A DNA stretch of 64,000 nt from Brachypterus glaber (taxonomy: Eukaryota; Arthropoda; Insecta; Coleoptera; Kateretidae). A program made the translations under genes and the position numbers. The stretch lies in the NCBI GenBank assembly GCA_958510825.1, contig OY294049.1, positions 20,143,536 through 20,207,535 on the forward strand, in the 5' to 3' direction. Below, piece after piece: positions 1 to 11,867 of this stretch. The notes under the pieces were generated by a model. That model saw only the letters and a list, made by a program, of their open reading frames with translations. It ran no database searches and had not been told where the DNA came from. The stretch's first letter is position 1. Each line of letters opens with the position of its first letter.

Positions 1-99
1 AAATGAATAAATACAGGGAAATGTACAGCAGTTTATAAAAGTTTTTTCCTAAAAAATTAACATACTTTTAATTAATAGAAAGAAACATTTTGAACAATA

Positions 100-239
100 G
101 GGAATGTTCAAGTATTACCTATCGCAAATTTTGATCACTTTGACCCCCTCCCCTGTAAAGCTATTTTCCTATATCAATACTCCACACTTCAAAATGACCC
201 CCCCCCCAGGAGCGTTACGTAATACTTTAATCTTTTCCC
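100..239. mobile_element. MITE, GGGAACG family, diverged copy 1
   Basis: Short near-palindromic element. It begins GGGAATGTTCAAG and ends with the partial inverse CTTTAATCTTTTCCC, with C-rich stretches on both sides of the centre. It is clearly related to copies at 4830-4975 and 26097-26247. It has no coding capacity. TA lies on both sides, but the other copies do not support a fixed TA target duplication, so the superfamily is unresolved. Confidence 0.7.
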
Positions 240-698
240 TATAAGGGTGTAGTCACAAATCAACAATGGTCTGTGGGTGTGGTATTTTAAATATTTTGGT
301 GGAGGCTTCTGTGTCACCCCCTTACTGTAAAAATCTAGAACATCCCTGTAGCATAAGTTTATAAATTTGATAACAGTTTTTAGAGGAAGGTTATGACCAT
401 CCATTGAAGAAGGGAAATTTTTATTAAATTTTGCCTTGAACAGGGGCAAAAAAATGTTAAATTTAGCCCGCTTTAATAAAATTCTGGCATATGATATGAT
501 ATATTAAGCGCGGTTAAGACAATTAGAGTTAAGAAAACTAATAACAAGTTTCTTACAAGACTTGAAACATCTTTCATGCTGCTCCAGATTTATAAAGTTT
601 ACAAGAGTGTATATTAACCTATTAGCTCATATACCGTCAAAGGTAACAGTTACCTATTTATTTTCCATAAAGAAAAACAATTTAAAAATATGCTTTAT
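240..698. other. AT-rich stretch, nothing recognised
   Basis: No convincing coding frame, repeat edge or RNA gene is visible between the MITE and the next dispersed repeat. Confidence 0.5.
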
Positions 699-1029
699 CC
701 AATACATACAGATAATAAGACAATTACCAGCTTTATTTTAAAAAGATAAACTCAATAATAACCCCCTCGTGGCTTTTACTTTATTGAGTGAATAATTATT
801 TATTTTACCCACTCAACTGTCACTTGTCAAATTATTTTCTTGTAAATGTCATTAAAATTTTTAATAAAAATATGAATTCCTAAGCTATTTATTGGATAAA
901 ACCTTGTGTAGCACTCATGGGTAAACTGATATTGCCCTCTGGAAAATTAACCTGCTTGGCTGACGCCTCGCAGGTTAATTTTCTCATGGGCAATATCTTA
1001 CTTTACCCACTAGTACCATAAATAACTAT
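699..1029. repeat. Dispersed 331-bp hairpin repeat, copy 1
   Basis: Starts CCAATACATACAGATAAT and is nearly identical to 21379-21709. Its 3' part holds a strong hairpin at about 917-1010: GATATTGCCC and AAAATTAACCTGC pair with GCAGGTTAATTTT and GGGCAATATC, and an outer GGGTAAA pairs with TTTACCC. No ORF is present. It is likely a non-autonomous element; the termini and target duplication are not certain. Confidence 0.8.
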
Positions 1030-1060
1030 TCCCCGCTTATTTCCGACCTTTTATTACATT

Positions 1061-2034
1061 TTTTTTAACATGTGATGAAACTTGGGCTCCAACTTTGTAT
1101 ACCAAAGCATCATCTTGATTAGTAGTTTGTTTGGTTTATTCAAGGGACATGCTTATATTCCAGTCAAATATTAAATATAAATTGCAATAAATGTACACGG
1201 ACTGATATTTTAAAGGGTAGTTGTTGATTATAACAGAACACTCTTGTTGGTTTTTCACTAGGTGATTTGCGTAAGGGGTGTCCGCTATCTTGAAATTTAG
1301 GGGTGAGTTGCTTAATATGCATCTTACGATAAAAATGCATATATCTTAGTGTTTTTACCCCAGTGTTTTCTATTCGTTGATGTTTTTTTGGGCTTTTTTA
1401 ATATCAACCCTCTTCCCAAAAAAACATCAACGAATAAAAATGCATATAACCAATTTTGTCAAGGATGAAATTTTCAACAATTTTTGTTTGGATCATTTTT
1501 TTAATACATTAATAACAATTGAGACTGTTGCTACGGCGAGTGACTTTTTTTTAACATGTGATGAAACTTGGGCTCCAACTTTGTATGCCAAAGCATCATC
1601 TTGATTAGTAGTTTGTTTGGTTTATTCAAGGGACAGGCTTATATTCCAGTCAAATATTAAATATAAATTGCAATAAATGTACACGGACTGATATTTTAAA
1701 GGGTAGTTGTTGATTATAACAGAACACTCCTGTTGGTTTTTCACTAGGTGATTTGCGTAAGGGGTGTCCGCTATCTTGAAATTTAGGGGTGAGTTGCTTA
1801 ATATGCATCTTACGATAAAAATGCATATATCTTAGTGTTTTTACCCCAGTGTTTTCTATTCGTTGATATTTTTTTGGGCTTTTTTAATATCAACCCTCTT
1901 CCCAAAAAAACATCAACGAATAAAAATGCATATAACCAATTTTGTCAAGGATGAAATTTTCAATAATTTTTGTTTGGATCATTTTTTTAATACATTAATA
2001 ACAATTGAGACTGTTGCTACGGCGAGTGACTTTC
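1061..2034. repeat. Tandem duplication, two units of 486 bp
   Basis: The segment beginning TTAACATGTGATGAAACTTG (near 1064) recurs 486 bp downstream (near 1550). Unit 1 runs about 1061-1546 and unit 2 about 1547-2034, with only a few substitutions. Each unit contains a copy of the dispersed family also seen at 8624-8922 and 50144-51165 (CCAGTCAAATA to AACAATTGAG), and each carries the same extra hairpin insert. Confidence 0.88.
1344..1448. mobile_element. Hairpin insert flanked by a 15-bp direct repeat
   Basis: Relative to the related copies at 8624 and 50144, this unit has about 105 extra bases, bounded by two copies of ATAAAAATGCATATA (1329-1343 and 1434-1448). Inside are inverted arms TTCGTTGATGTTTTTTTGGG and CCCAAAAAAACATCAACGAA around a short loop. 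The same insert is present in the second 486-bp unit (about 1830-1934, one arm mismatch), so it predates the tandem duplication. Confidence 0.7.
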
Positions 2035-3359
2035 AATGATTTTAACATCAGACTAAAAGAAGTTTTAAATGGGGGTTAGTGTGACCTTGGTTGTATTGGA
2101 TAAAATACTTACTATGGCAGATGATTTTTGTTTTTAGATGTTGTAATTTCTGTGAATTTAAGTGTTCCTCATAAACTAAAGCTCTTAGGCTCCTCACTTT
2201 TTATACACACGCTACACTACTACTATTATTAGCATCAATCGGAATAAATTCAGTTATGACTCATCAAAGTTGAAAATAACCACAGAAAGGTCACTAAATC
2301 GAAACATTTGACGACTAATGTGTTACACACAACAATATTGAATATTAACTATAAATATGTAAATATATCGGTGTTTTTCGAAGAAAATTAAAATGTAAAT
2401 ATTTTAAACCTCGCGTCAACGATAGAATCGAAGCAGCGCCTATGCGAGCACTGGAAATTCGCCGATGACTGATTATTAGGTGTTCCTGTCTTTGTGTGTT
2501 TATCACACTAATGAATTAACAATTATACGAAAACTAGCTAAATTTTGCCTATATGCATAATATATTAGATGAACAGGCCTTGGTGAGACTGCAACATTGG
2601 CATATTAAGTAAGTAGCCATAACTATTCCGTCTGTCATAGGTGCAATTATGCAAATACTAGGTTGAGGTGCAACAATGCAGTTAATTGGGAATGCAATTT
2701 AATTGCAGGAAGTTGTTGTTGTTATTATCTGGGCCCAAGAGTGGAGAGACCCAGATCCGTACTCAAAAAATAAAAATAAATTAAACTTACATTTTTTAAG
2801 GGGTTGTTCTGATTTTGAAGGCAAAAATTTGACGATTTTTGGATATTTTTTTCAGACGACCTGTATTATTTTTATGTACAAAACTTTTTAAAAAGTATTA
2901 GGCAACTCTTAAAAAAAAAATTGTTTTTTTTTGCGGTCATAAATAAATGATCAGCACGCGCTGAAGTTAGACACCTCAAAAATAACATGGCAAACGGTTC
3001 CAGCGATAGCTCCGCCCCCAATGGTCCGAAACACAAAAATCAAAATCAGTCTTAAAAATTACGTCCTTTACTTCGCTAGTGTACATAAGTCTAAATTAAA
3101 AAAAACACAAATTCCACGCGTATTTTAGTGAAAAAAACAAAAAAATGCCATTTTTCCGACCAAAAACGGGTAAAAAAGGGGGAATAAAAAATAAATTACT
3201 AGCCTTTGAAAAAAAAAAATAACACTAGAGAAGTAGCCAACATGATTCTCGACAAAATTCCGAAAGATTTAAGTCAATATCTTAAATAGTTTTTTTTTAA
3301 TCGCTGGAACCGTTTTGAAAAATGGCATTTTGTGAAAAACGCGTTTAAAGTTTTTTATA
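2035..3359. other. AT-rich stretch, no gene recognised
   Basis: No coding frame is convincing. A short inverted pair is visible (AAACGGTTCCAGCGA near 2991 and TCGCTGGAACCGTTTT near 3301), possibly the remains of a TIR element. Otherwise nothing is recognised. Confidence 0.45.
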
Positions 3360-3930
3360 TTTTAGTATACAAAAAAAGCACCAATAAGTTTTTAATTTTG
3401 CAGGGCGATTCTACAATAAAAACTGAGCAAAAAAGTATTCTTAAGCGAAACAACTAAATTTAATATTAAAGGAGTAATAGCCTTTTAAAAAGTAACATTT
3501 TTGGTGGCACAGAATGTAACTTCCCCTTAATTGCATTTTTTTTTGAAAAGGGTTGCTCCTACAGTGTTACACTACATGAAGTTTTTTATGTATTTTTACT
3601 CAATGAATCTTTATTTTTTACAAAAAATTAAAAAAAGATACACATAAAAAAGTTTGGGGCAAAAAACTGATAAGGCCCCCCGTTTCGCACGCCACTGGTT
3701 AAAATAAGTACATAAAAATAACATACGAAGATGGGCCTTATTAAGATTAGTGCACATGCAAAACCTCCTTGCTGTATCTCAAAGGGTTCCTGAGTTATTA
3801 AATAAAAACATAATTTTTAGCCACTTTCAAAGGGGCGTATCTCCCATACGACGTATTTTTAGACATATTTTTATGGGAACTTTTTGTCATATTTTATGAT
3901 GTAGAATCACCCCTTAAAATTTTATAATTT
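3360..3930. repeat. Fragment of the CAGGGTG-ended dispersed family
   Basis: Shares long collinear stretches with 47726-48406 (GCACCAATAA, AGTAATAGCCTTTTAAAAAG, CTACAGTGTTACACTA) and with 14895-15845 and 25611-26035 (AATAAGTACATAAAAATAAC, GGGCCTTATTA, GGGAACTTTTTGTCATATT). No terminal inverted repeats are visible here, so it is a truncated copy. Confidence 0.7.
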
Positions 3931-4437
3931 TATTATTTTTTTATGTTTATTTTTTTGAAGTATATATATGTATAACTTTTTAAACAAGACAAATATCGTC
4001 AAAATATTTTAGAAGCGTATTCTACACATATTGAGAAGTATAAAAAAGCAAACAAAAAAAAATCTATTTTTTGAAATCAAAAATCAGAAGAACCCCTTAA
4101 ACAAAACCCGTTGAAAACATAAGAATTTAATAAATTATCTAGATAAAAAATTATCGAACTTTGCCGCCATGTTAGATTCGCTATTTTGGATTTTTAATTT
4201 TTAATAATTTAGTATTAAAAAATAAACTAGATATCCATTTATATCATATTCTATAAAATTCACAAAATTTTGCAGCCATATTGGTCTCCATATTGTGTAT
4301 TTTGAATTTTTAATAAAGGATTCAGTTTCAGCATTTTAAAAAAAACCCTACATACTGTTTTTTATCAAAATCCATTATATACCAAATTTCTCCAATTTGA
4401 ATTTTGAATTTTTAACACAGAAAACACAGTTTCCTGA

Positions 4438-4629
4438 ACCAAGGATACGTGTTTTTCGATATGTCCAAAGTCCAAACCGATATTCTCTTGTTTAAAAGCA
4501 CAGGTGAAGAGCACAGGTTTTTGATTACGCGCTCTTCATCCAAGGATACTGACTTTGGTTTAAAGAAATTCTAATCTTGAAACAAGAGAATATGGCTTTG
4601 AACATATCGAAAGACAAGTGTCCTTGGTT
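4438..4629. mobile_element. Palindromic MITE-like element
   Basis: Arms of about 50-55 bp: ACCAAGGATACGTG... ATTCTCTTGTTT (4438-4493) is the diverged inverse of AAACAAGAGAATAT... CACTTGTCCTTGGT-type sequence at 4580-4629, with a central spacer that also repeats the GAAGAGC/GCTCTTC motif. No ORF. Target duplication not determined. Confidence 0.65.
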
Positions 4630-4829
4630 GTGTGATACGATAGCTTTCAGGACAAATTAAAAAAGACATGTTCAATTGTTTTGAAATTTTAGGAATAATA
4701 AAATTTTATAAGAGACAAAACTGTATAAAGGAAGGATCCTGAAAACAAAAATGTTATAAAAATTAAATAAGTTGGACTTGCAGGAAACTTTATGTATACC
4801 TAATTATTATTAATTATAATTAATGCTAA

Positions 4830-4975
4830 GGGAACGTTCAAGTATTATGTAACGCAAATTTTGATCATTTTGGACCCCCCCCCCTGTAACGCTATTTTCC
4901 TATACCATTAACATGGGCGTAACACTCCAAAATGACCCCCCCCCTAGGTGCGTTACGTAATACTTGAACGTTCCC
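4830..4975. mobile_element. MITE, GGGAACG family, copy 2
   Basis: Nearly perfect terminal inverted repeats GGGAACGTTCAAGTATTA and TAATACTTGAACGTTCCC, with poly-C tracts inside. It is flanked by TAA on both sides (4827-4829 and 4976-4978), compatible with a 3-bp target duplication. The 146-bp length and lack of an ORF make it a MITE. Confidence 0.85.
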
Positions 4976-4978
4976 TAA

Positions 4979-6000
4979 TTAGCAATACTGAATAAAATCG
5001 CTTTACAGAACATTTTAAAATAGGTCTCTGTAGAGTATAAATAAATGACGAATTATTATGTATATTCAGAACTTGTTAAAATATTAAAAAGTAATGGGTC
5101 GTCATGAGTCTTTAACAGGTTCCCCACGGCGCGCCGCGACGTTGCTTGTCTTTCAACCCGAGTTTAATTAACGTCTCCCACCTTAAAATTGAAGGATCTG
5201 TAGGAAAAAGGATGTAACTAATAAAATCTTGTTTTCCAAAAATTAGTTTCAAAGTTTATCATTAACCTTAATGATAAACTTTATTTGGATAAAGGAGGTA
5301 ACTAGCAAAATTTTGTTTTACAGAAAATCAGGTCCAGAGTTTATCATTTAAAGTTAACACTAAACTGTAAGCTTTATTTTCTGGAAAACACTATTTTGTT
5401 AGTTCCCTCCTTCATCCATCGCGCTGTTCAATTATTAAAAACAGCCATATCTAAAAATATACAATAAACCTCTGAACAAATTAGGTACTGAATTAATTCT
5501 TAAATGAAAAATCCATTTATAAATAACTTGAGAGTTTTAATTGGGGAGGGTTTCGTTAAATCTCCACACACAGAGAAAATATATTTTAAAATAAATTATT
5601 TGATGTTTAAATTTCAAACCTATTTTTTCTTAATTTTACCAAAGTAAAGACCTAAGCTATATCGATTTCCTGTACCCGAAAATAGTGTTGCAATACCCTG
5701 GTTAATTTTGAAATAAGCATAATTTTGTCACGTTTTTTGAATTTTCCGGGTTTTTCCTCTTCAAGCTATATTATTGAGTTTCCGAGTTTTTCCCGCATTT
5801 TTTCGATTTTTCCCAAAATCAAGCCAAGTAAATTAATGGTTTGTAGCCAAAAAATATTAAGCTGGGTGTGAAACCTGATAAACTTTGACATAATTAGTCC
5901 CATTTTTACCCGAATTTACCCGAATTTACCCCAAGTTTTTTAATATTTCTGGGGCTTTCTGGATTTTCCCAAACCTAAGTTAAATTAATTTCCCAAACCC
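4979..6000. other. AT-rich stretch up to the assembly gap, nothing recognised
   Basis: Contains a local near-repeat of TTTATCATT... GATAAACTTTATTTGGA around 5220-5400 and low-complexity TTTCCCGG-like and TTTACCCGAA runs at 5740-6000 that may have caused the gap. No gene is supported. Confidence 0.45.
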
Positions 6001-6200
6001 NNNNNNNNNNNNNNNNNNNNNNNNNNNNNNNNNNNNNNNNNNNNNNNNNNNNNNNNNNNNNNNNNNNNNNNNNNNNNNNNNNNNNNNNNNNNNNNNNNNN
6101 NNNNNNNNNNNNNNNNNNNNNNNNNNNNNNNNNNNNNNNNNNNNNNNNNNNNNNNNNNNNNNNNNNNNNNNNNNNNNNNNNNNNNNNNNNNNNNNNNNNN
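6001..6200. other. Assembly gap (200 N)
   Basis: A run of exactly 200 N, which may be a fixed-size placeholder rather than a measured gap. ORFs spanning it are artefacts. Confidence 0.99.
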
Positions 6201-6440
6201 CGGTATGTTTTCAATAAACATTTCTCTTAAACTGCTAAAACGGAGAATGTTTAACTTAGTTCATCCGTTCAAAATTTTTGACATTGGCCCTTTCAGAACC
6301 AAGCCACAGATATCATCAATAAATTTTATTAAATACACGAAAAAAATTATAGAGTAGGTGTATACGCTGTTATAATTTTTGTGTAATTCTAGAAAATATT
6401 TTTATATGTAATACACTGACAGAGAGGTTTATTTTCGATA

Positions 6441-7104
6441 TACAGAGCTATCCAAAAGTCACCCCCTCCCCCCTCTTAACTTTTGAACCAGTTGAGATAT
6501 AGACTTCAAATTTGGAACTTTTAAATAAGACAACTTAAACTATCTTTTAGCATATATTTAATACTTTCAGCTCTTAAAATGTGGACAGGGGGGCATGGGG
6601 GTACATTTTTTTAACGGAAGGGGGTTCGTGTGATACATCATTTTAAAGCTTATAGAATTCTCCATTTAACTCCATATTTTTAAATTAAAAAAAAAAATGG
6701 GTTTAAAATGGGGTTGAAAATGGGTATTAATGTCAAAATTCCTCTAAAAAAAAACAAATAATTTTTTAAAAATGCCTAATTTCATCATAAAAAAATGTTA
6801 ATTATACTTTTGAACTTTTTTTGATATAAATAAAAAATTTATAAAAAAAACTTAAAAAATCGAATGTTTTAGCACAAAAAATTGAAAAATCAAAACCTTA
6901 ATCAACATTTTAAAAAAAATTAAAAATGTTAGTTTAAAAAAATGTCCCCCCATGCCCCCCTGTCCACATTTTAAGAGCTGAAAATATCAAATATATGCTA
7001 AAAGATAGTTTAAGTTGTCTTATTTAAGAGTTCTAAATTTGAAGTCGATATCTCAACTCGTTCAAAAGTTAAAAGGGGGGGGGTGACTTTTGGACCACAC
7101 TGTA
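6441..7104. mobile_element. Tc1/mariner-like MITE with long TIRs
   Basis: Terminal arms of roughly 160 bp: TACAGAGCTATCCAAAAGTC at the left pairs with GACTTTTGGACCACACTGTA at the right; further inside, CTCTTAAAATGTGGACAGGG pairs with the inverse near 6957-6980. It is flanked by TA (6439-6440 and 7105-7106). The TACAGTG..TCCAAAAGT-type end and TA duplication fit non-autonomous Tc1/mariner elements. Related partial copies are at 30230-30650 and 35480-35700. No transposase ORF. Confidence 0.82.
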
Positions 7105-7510
7105 TACAAAATTTTCAAGAAGTGAAAATTTCGGATCTATCGATCTTCTGTGATATATTCGAGACGAAAATATCCCGTCGTTATGGTTATGCCCTGTTTT
7201 TTATTGGTTGAAACAGATATTATGATATTTGAAAAAAATAGTCCCTAATATATATTTAAAAACTTGTATAAGCCTGATGGTATTACGGCAAAATTATTTT
7301 AATTCTTTAATTTTTTAAAACCCATATTACTCTAAAGTTTGGTTTAGCCACTAAACTAACTATGAATTTGACCAACGAGCTGTCAGATTTATTTTTCGCA
7401 TTTCGTTTCATTGAACTTTAACTTTTAGTCAAACGTCAATATATTTAAGACGGTAAATATAACTTATAACTTAAACAATAAAATTAAAATTAAAAACGAA
7501 CAAAATAAAA
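7105..7510. other. AT-rich spacer, nothing recognised
   Basis: No ORF or repeat of note between the MITE and the ORF fragment that follows. Confidence 0.45.
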
Positions 7511-7822
7511 TTAAAAAATATAACAAATTTCGTCCATACGGTCTGAATCCGGCAATGTTCCGAGAACCGATGCAGCGTTTCCCCTCTGTAATGCAATGCT
7601 AATTTTTTGTATCAAGAATGACTTTGATTTTTTTTCGAAAGTTAAATTTTGAATTTTCTTCCCAATATTTCCTATTAAATTTTTGGCCTCTTCACCCCAT
7701 GGTCCAAAAGTTTCAATTGCAAATGGAACAAAAATATAACTATTTTCTAATTCTTTGTAACTTTTAGTTAGTTTGCTATATAGGGGTTTAAGGTTGCTGA
7801 AAATGTGATAATAAAACCCCAC
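7511..7822 (-). pseudogene. Fragment resembling the C-terminal tail of a retroelement reverse-transcriptase protein
   Basis: A 103-aa minus-strand frame. The part from about residue 28 reads FVPFAIETFGPWGEEAKN, then QKISIALQRGNAASVLGTLP near the end, before a stop. From memory of the family (not searched), the pattern VPFAVETLGPWG ... LQR.SIAIQRGNAASVLGT is a conserved tail found downstream of reverse-transcriptase domains in many invertebrate TE proteins. No catalytic RT residues are present, and upstream the frame runs straight into a diverged tandem array, so this is a stranded 3' coding fragment. It could instead be a host-like duplicate of such a tail. No promoter or splice signal was identified. 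Confidence 0.5.
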
Positions 7823-8200
7823 TGGGTTGAGGGGGTAATATTTTTAATATTTTCGTCAAAATTGGTATATAGGGGTTTTTGGGGTCGACGAATCTGAATC
7901 CCTAAATAAATTTTTTCACCCCCTGAGGGGGGGGGTAGTTTTCTTCAAAATTTGTATATTGGGGTTTTTGAGGTTGCTGAAAGTTTATCTGCAGATCATA
8001 ATAATAAAAAAATTCCAACTCCATCCCCTGAGGGGTGGGGGGTACTTTTCGTGAAAATTGGTATATTGGGGTTTTAAAGATTGCTGAAAATGAATCTAAT
8101 TATAAAAAAATCTAACTCCACCCCCTGAGGGGCGGGGGTAATTTTTCTGTATATTGGGGTTTTTGAGGTTGCTGAAAGTGAATCTGATAATAAAAATACA
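7785..8200. repeat. Diverged tandem array, about 80-107 bp period, 4-5 units
   Basis: The block TATATTGGGGTTTTTGAGGT..GCTGAAA..GAATCT, followed by CCACCCCCTGAGGGG and GTCAAAATTGGTA, recurs with its GGGG core at about 7793, 7872, 7961, 8068 and 8156. Units differ in length and sequence. The array overlaps the N-terminal end of the minus-strand ORF at 7511-7822. Confidence 0.75.
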
Positions 8201-8623
8201 TTTCGGGAGCGGATATGAAAAATTGGAAAGCTCTTTAACTGGGGCACTGTATTTTGCTTTGATAACACAAAGGCTAACGCTAAAAATCCTTAGCACAATA
8301 TAACTAGTTTGTACAAACCAAAAAATTGAGCAGTGTATAAAAAAAATAAAAAGGTGTATATATTTTGTACTTTATAATATTATTTTAGTTTTTTAAATAA
8401 CTTCAAAGAAAATTAATTAACAGCAAAACGGAGCGTTCATTATTTAATATTTTCTAAGAAACATTTTTTTTTTAGAATTTACTTACAAGGTGCATTAACA
8501 ATAGATTCAAAGTATTGTATAATTTTAATTAACAGGGTTTGTAAGGCCATAATTAGTATTTTTACGCTTAAAGTAATTTCCAGGCTATGGAAAATGTGCA
8601 ATTTAATCGAGATACTCTCAATA
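8201..8623. other. AT-rich spacer, nothing recognised
   Basis: No gene or clear repeat edge. Confidence 0.4.
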
Positions 8624-8922
8624 GTCCAGTCAAATAACGAGAAATACCTATGTTAAATTGCAATAAATGTACACGGGCTGATATTTTAAAGGCTAGTAGT
8701 GGATAGTAAGTTACTATAGTAACAGAACACTCCTGTTAGTTTTTCACAGGGTAATTTTCGCAAGGGGTGTCCGCCATCTTAAATTTTAGGGGTGAGTGCG
8801 GTTTACTCGCTTAATATGCATCTTACCATAAAAATGCATATAACCAATTTTGTTAAAGAGAAAATTTTCAACAATTTTTATTGAAATCATTTTTTTTAAA
8901 TATTAATAACAATCGAGTTATA
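8624..8922. repeat. Dispersed CCAGTCAAATA family, copy without hairpin insert
   Basis: Collinear with the units at 1158-1522 and 1644-2008 and with 50144-51165: CCAGTCAAATA, AATTGCAATAAATG, GCTGATATTTTAAAG, AACAGAACACTCCTGTTAG, AAAATGCATATAACCAATTT and AACAATCGAGTTATA in the same order. It has a single ATAAAAATGCATATA where the first two copies carry the 105-bp insert, so it represents the empty site. Confidence 0.82.
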
Positions 8923-9118
8923 AGTATTTAAAAATGGAGATGTTGGGAGTGAAATTGGTTTCTTCGGTTTTTCAGCCAAATTATTCATCGGAGGATGAAA
9001 GTGGTTATAGCTCTTCATTTCTTTTAGTGTAAAAGGTAATTTTATTTGTAAACTTTTACACTTTGAAATGTTCCTTTTTTTTCCGTGTAAAGTAGACGTG
9101 AGATGCACACGTGTTAAC

Positions 9119-9858
9119 ATATGACGGGTATAGAATCAAATGGTGCAATTTCCACTCATGTGAATTTTACACCAGAAGCAAAAAAGGAATTAAAACACAC
9201 TCGGTCTGCAAATTTTTATTGTTTTGTATAATGTGATTTTCTTTGGCGTAATATTTCTTAATTTTAATAAAATTTTGATTAAGTACGTAATAGTTTTTTA
9301 ATTATGGTTAATAAATAAATGGACATTGTACCTATTGAAACTTACTAGGTTGGACATAGTAGTGTTTGAAATTGGCATCTATCAAGAAGAGTCCTATTTA
9401 TGTGTAGAATTAAAAAACAAATAACCCAACAGTACTGGAAACTCTTCTGTCCATTCACAAAGTACATCATTTTCATTTATGTTTAGATCAACGGCTTCTT
9501 CAGACTATAGTCCAAATCATATATGATTCCGCGGTAGAAGATTAATATTAATAATCTTTATTTCCATAGACAAAAAAGTATCCGACACGTCAAATTAAAT
9601 CGGTTCGCCACTGCTGCCCATATGCATTAGCATCCACTTTTTTTCGGTTTTAACAGTATTCTTTTTAACTGATGACTGGGCATCGAACTCTTTGAAACTA
9701 AATCGCATATTTTAATCCTATCTTATACCCGGACATTGCTAGTTTAGATCCGATGTTTATAACGTTGGATAGAGCGGAAAAAGCCGATTTGAATACTATC
9801 TCTAACTCAATTCGAGAAAAATGTGGACATTGAACCATTTGATTCTATACCCCTCATA
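9119..9858. mobile_element. TIR element of about 740 bp
   Basis: Left end ATATGACGGGTATAGAATCA (from 9119) and right end GATTCTATACCCCTCATAT (to 9858) are inverse over about 38 bp, with AAATGGTGCAATTTCCAC matching GTGGACATTGAACCATTT. No ORF of note inside. The end palindrome (CATATG/ATATAT) hides the target duplication. Confidence 0.7.
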
Positions 9859-11867
9859 TATGATCTGCGTGTAATAATTAAGGGCTAAAAGTTGTCAATG
9901 CCAGTTTTAAAATGTATTTATTATCAGAAGCCCTGCACATTTCTGGCGAAGCCTGGCGAAGCAAAGTTGTAAATCTATCGAGAACAAAAATATTTTATTA
10001 TATTTTTATAAAATTCAACGATAAAATATGCTGAGTCATTTATTCAATGAAAAACATGTAACGTTTCTATAAAAATACAGTTATTTCATGGTTTTGAGGT
10101 GCAATTTCAAGAATATCCGGCCTGTTATCAGACGTGTCTTCAGACTTTTCTGGTTTCATAAATAAGTAGGATTTATAGCGACATGCACTCCGTGACTCTA
10201 CTTTTCAACATCACTCGGCGGCTGCAGATGATGGCACCATGTCACAGCTCCCACTTTTACAGCATTTATCACTTTTTATTCCAGATTTAACTGTAAAGGA
10301 CATACTCCTATCTTCGGACACTCCGTAAACTAGACCATTATATATGGAGTTAATAATAGTATATTATTTTTTTAATTTTTCAATAAGAAAATAAATTAAC
10401 AGGTAAGAAATTTAAACATTTTTATAATATTATGAATAAATATAACAAGAATAACACTACGCAATTAAGAAATAAAACAATATTTATGCGTGCGGAAAAC
10501 GCTTTTTTTCCACATGCATATGCGTGCGGAAAGACAGTTTCGGTACATGTTTTGGTAGGCATCTTATGTACATTGTACAATGGGTGCACATAAAAAAAAC
10601 GTATATATACTCCCATGTATGCAACTGTATGGTATAGTTAAATTAACCATATAAAAAATTATGTTGGTTCAAATATTGTTTTTTTTTTTGTGTAAATGAC
10701 TTGACGATAGTAACATAGTTATTACTTCAGAAACAATCAAAAATTATTTTCGTACTATTTTTTTTATTTTTTTTTTTGATTAATCATCTGAAAGACACTA
10801 TGTACGGTAATAGCCGTCATATTTAAATATAATAGAAACAAAAATAAGTATTTTTTATTGGTTGTATAAAGATAAATTTATTTATTAGAGTAAAATGTAT
10901 TTTTGCTTTCCCATTTTGAAAATTTTTCGTTTTTATTTATGATATTTTATATATTTCTTACTACGGCAATCTTTAGAAAAATGCGAAAGATTTATTAGCA
11001 ACTAAAGAGATACCAGAGTATTAGAGTAAAAGGTTGTACAAAATCAGGAGTCCCTGTCCTATAACATTTATCTTTTTTATTTGAGATATATTTCAGCGTC
11101 ATAATTCATCCAAACAACCATTTAAAACGCTATATTATATTAAGATCTAAAAGTAACGTAAAAAATAACTAAGAAAAGATAAGCAGTTTTGCATACTAAA
11201 GCTACAAAAAACGGGCAAAATATAAAGTATATTTTCTTCAGAATACAATTTAGATATTTTTCTGTGTTTGTTATATTATAGGTATTTTTTAATTTTAAGT
11301 ATGCATATGTAACTTTTCTGACGTAATATAGGCAAATATTTAAATTAAATTAAATGTATAAATGCCTGAATTGTAAAATTTATTTATTTTTACTACCTTA
11401 GATACTATACCTATATAGGTATATTTTTAAAAATATAAAAGTTTATAAATGATACAAACAACTGAGCAATTGAGTGTTAATACTTGAAGTTCTGTTTTCT
11501 TTGATCTACAGCCTGATGCTTAATTTCACGCGTTAGTAAAATATCAGAGTAAAATAAATATTTTATATTTAGTTTTGTGCAAGTTTATATAAAGTTAATC
11601 CTTTGGAGATATTTAATAATTTAAGCCTAAAATACTGTTGCAATCATACTGTAGTTATAAAGGCGTATTCACGATAAAAAACAAGCGGTGAAGATATGTA
11701 ATGATACGCATTCCATTATATACTATTCACAGTAAATGGTATATTGCATTTTTCCAAACACTTAAAAAAATATTTTCAAAAGAAAAAAAAAATAAAAATA
11801 CAATACAAAAATTTGGAGTTGATGGGATTATTCGTTCTTGAATTATAGTGTTTACAAAAACGTGACA
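9859..11867. other. About 2 kb AT-rich DNA, no gene recognised
   Basis: No coding frame is convincing. Near 10485-10545 there is a repeated ATGCGTGCGGAAA motif. Near 11686-11735 the string GAAGATATGTAATGATACGC, followed by ATTCCATTATA, also occurs in similar form at 30199-30231, so a short shared repeat is present. Confidence 0.4.

Noticed and set aside
5975..6221. Minus-strand ORFs across the N run
   Set aside because: They consist almost entirely of unknown residues from the 200-base assembly gap.
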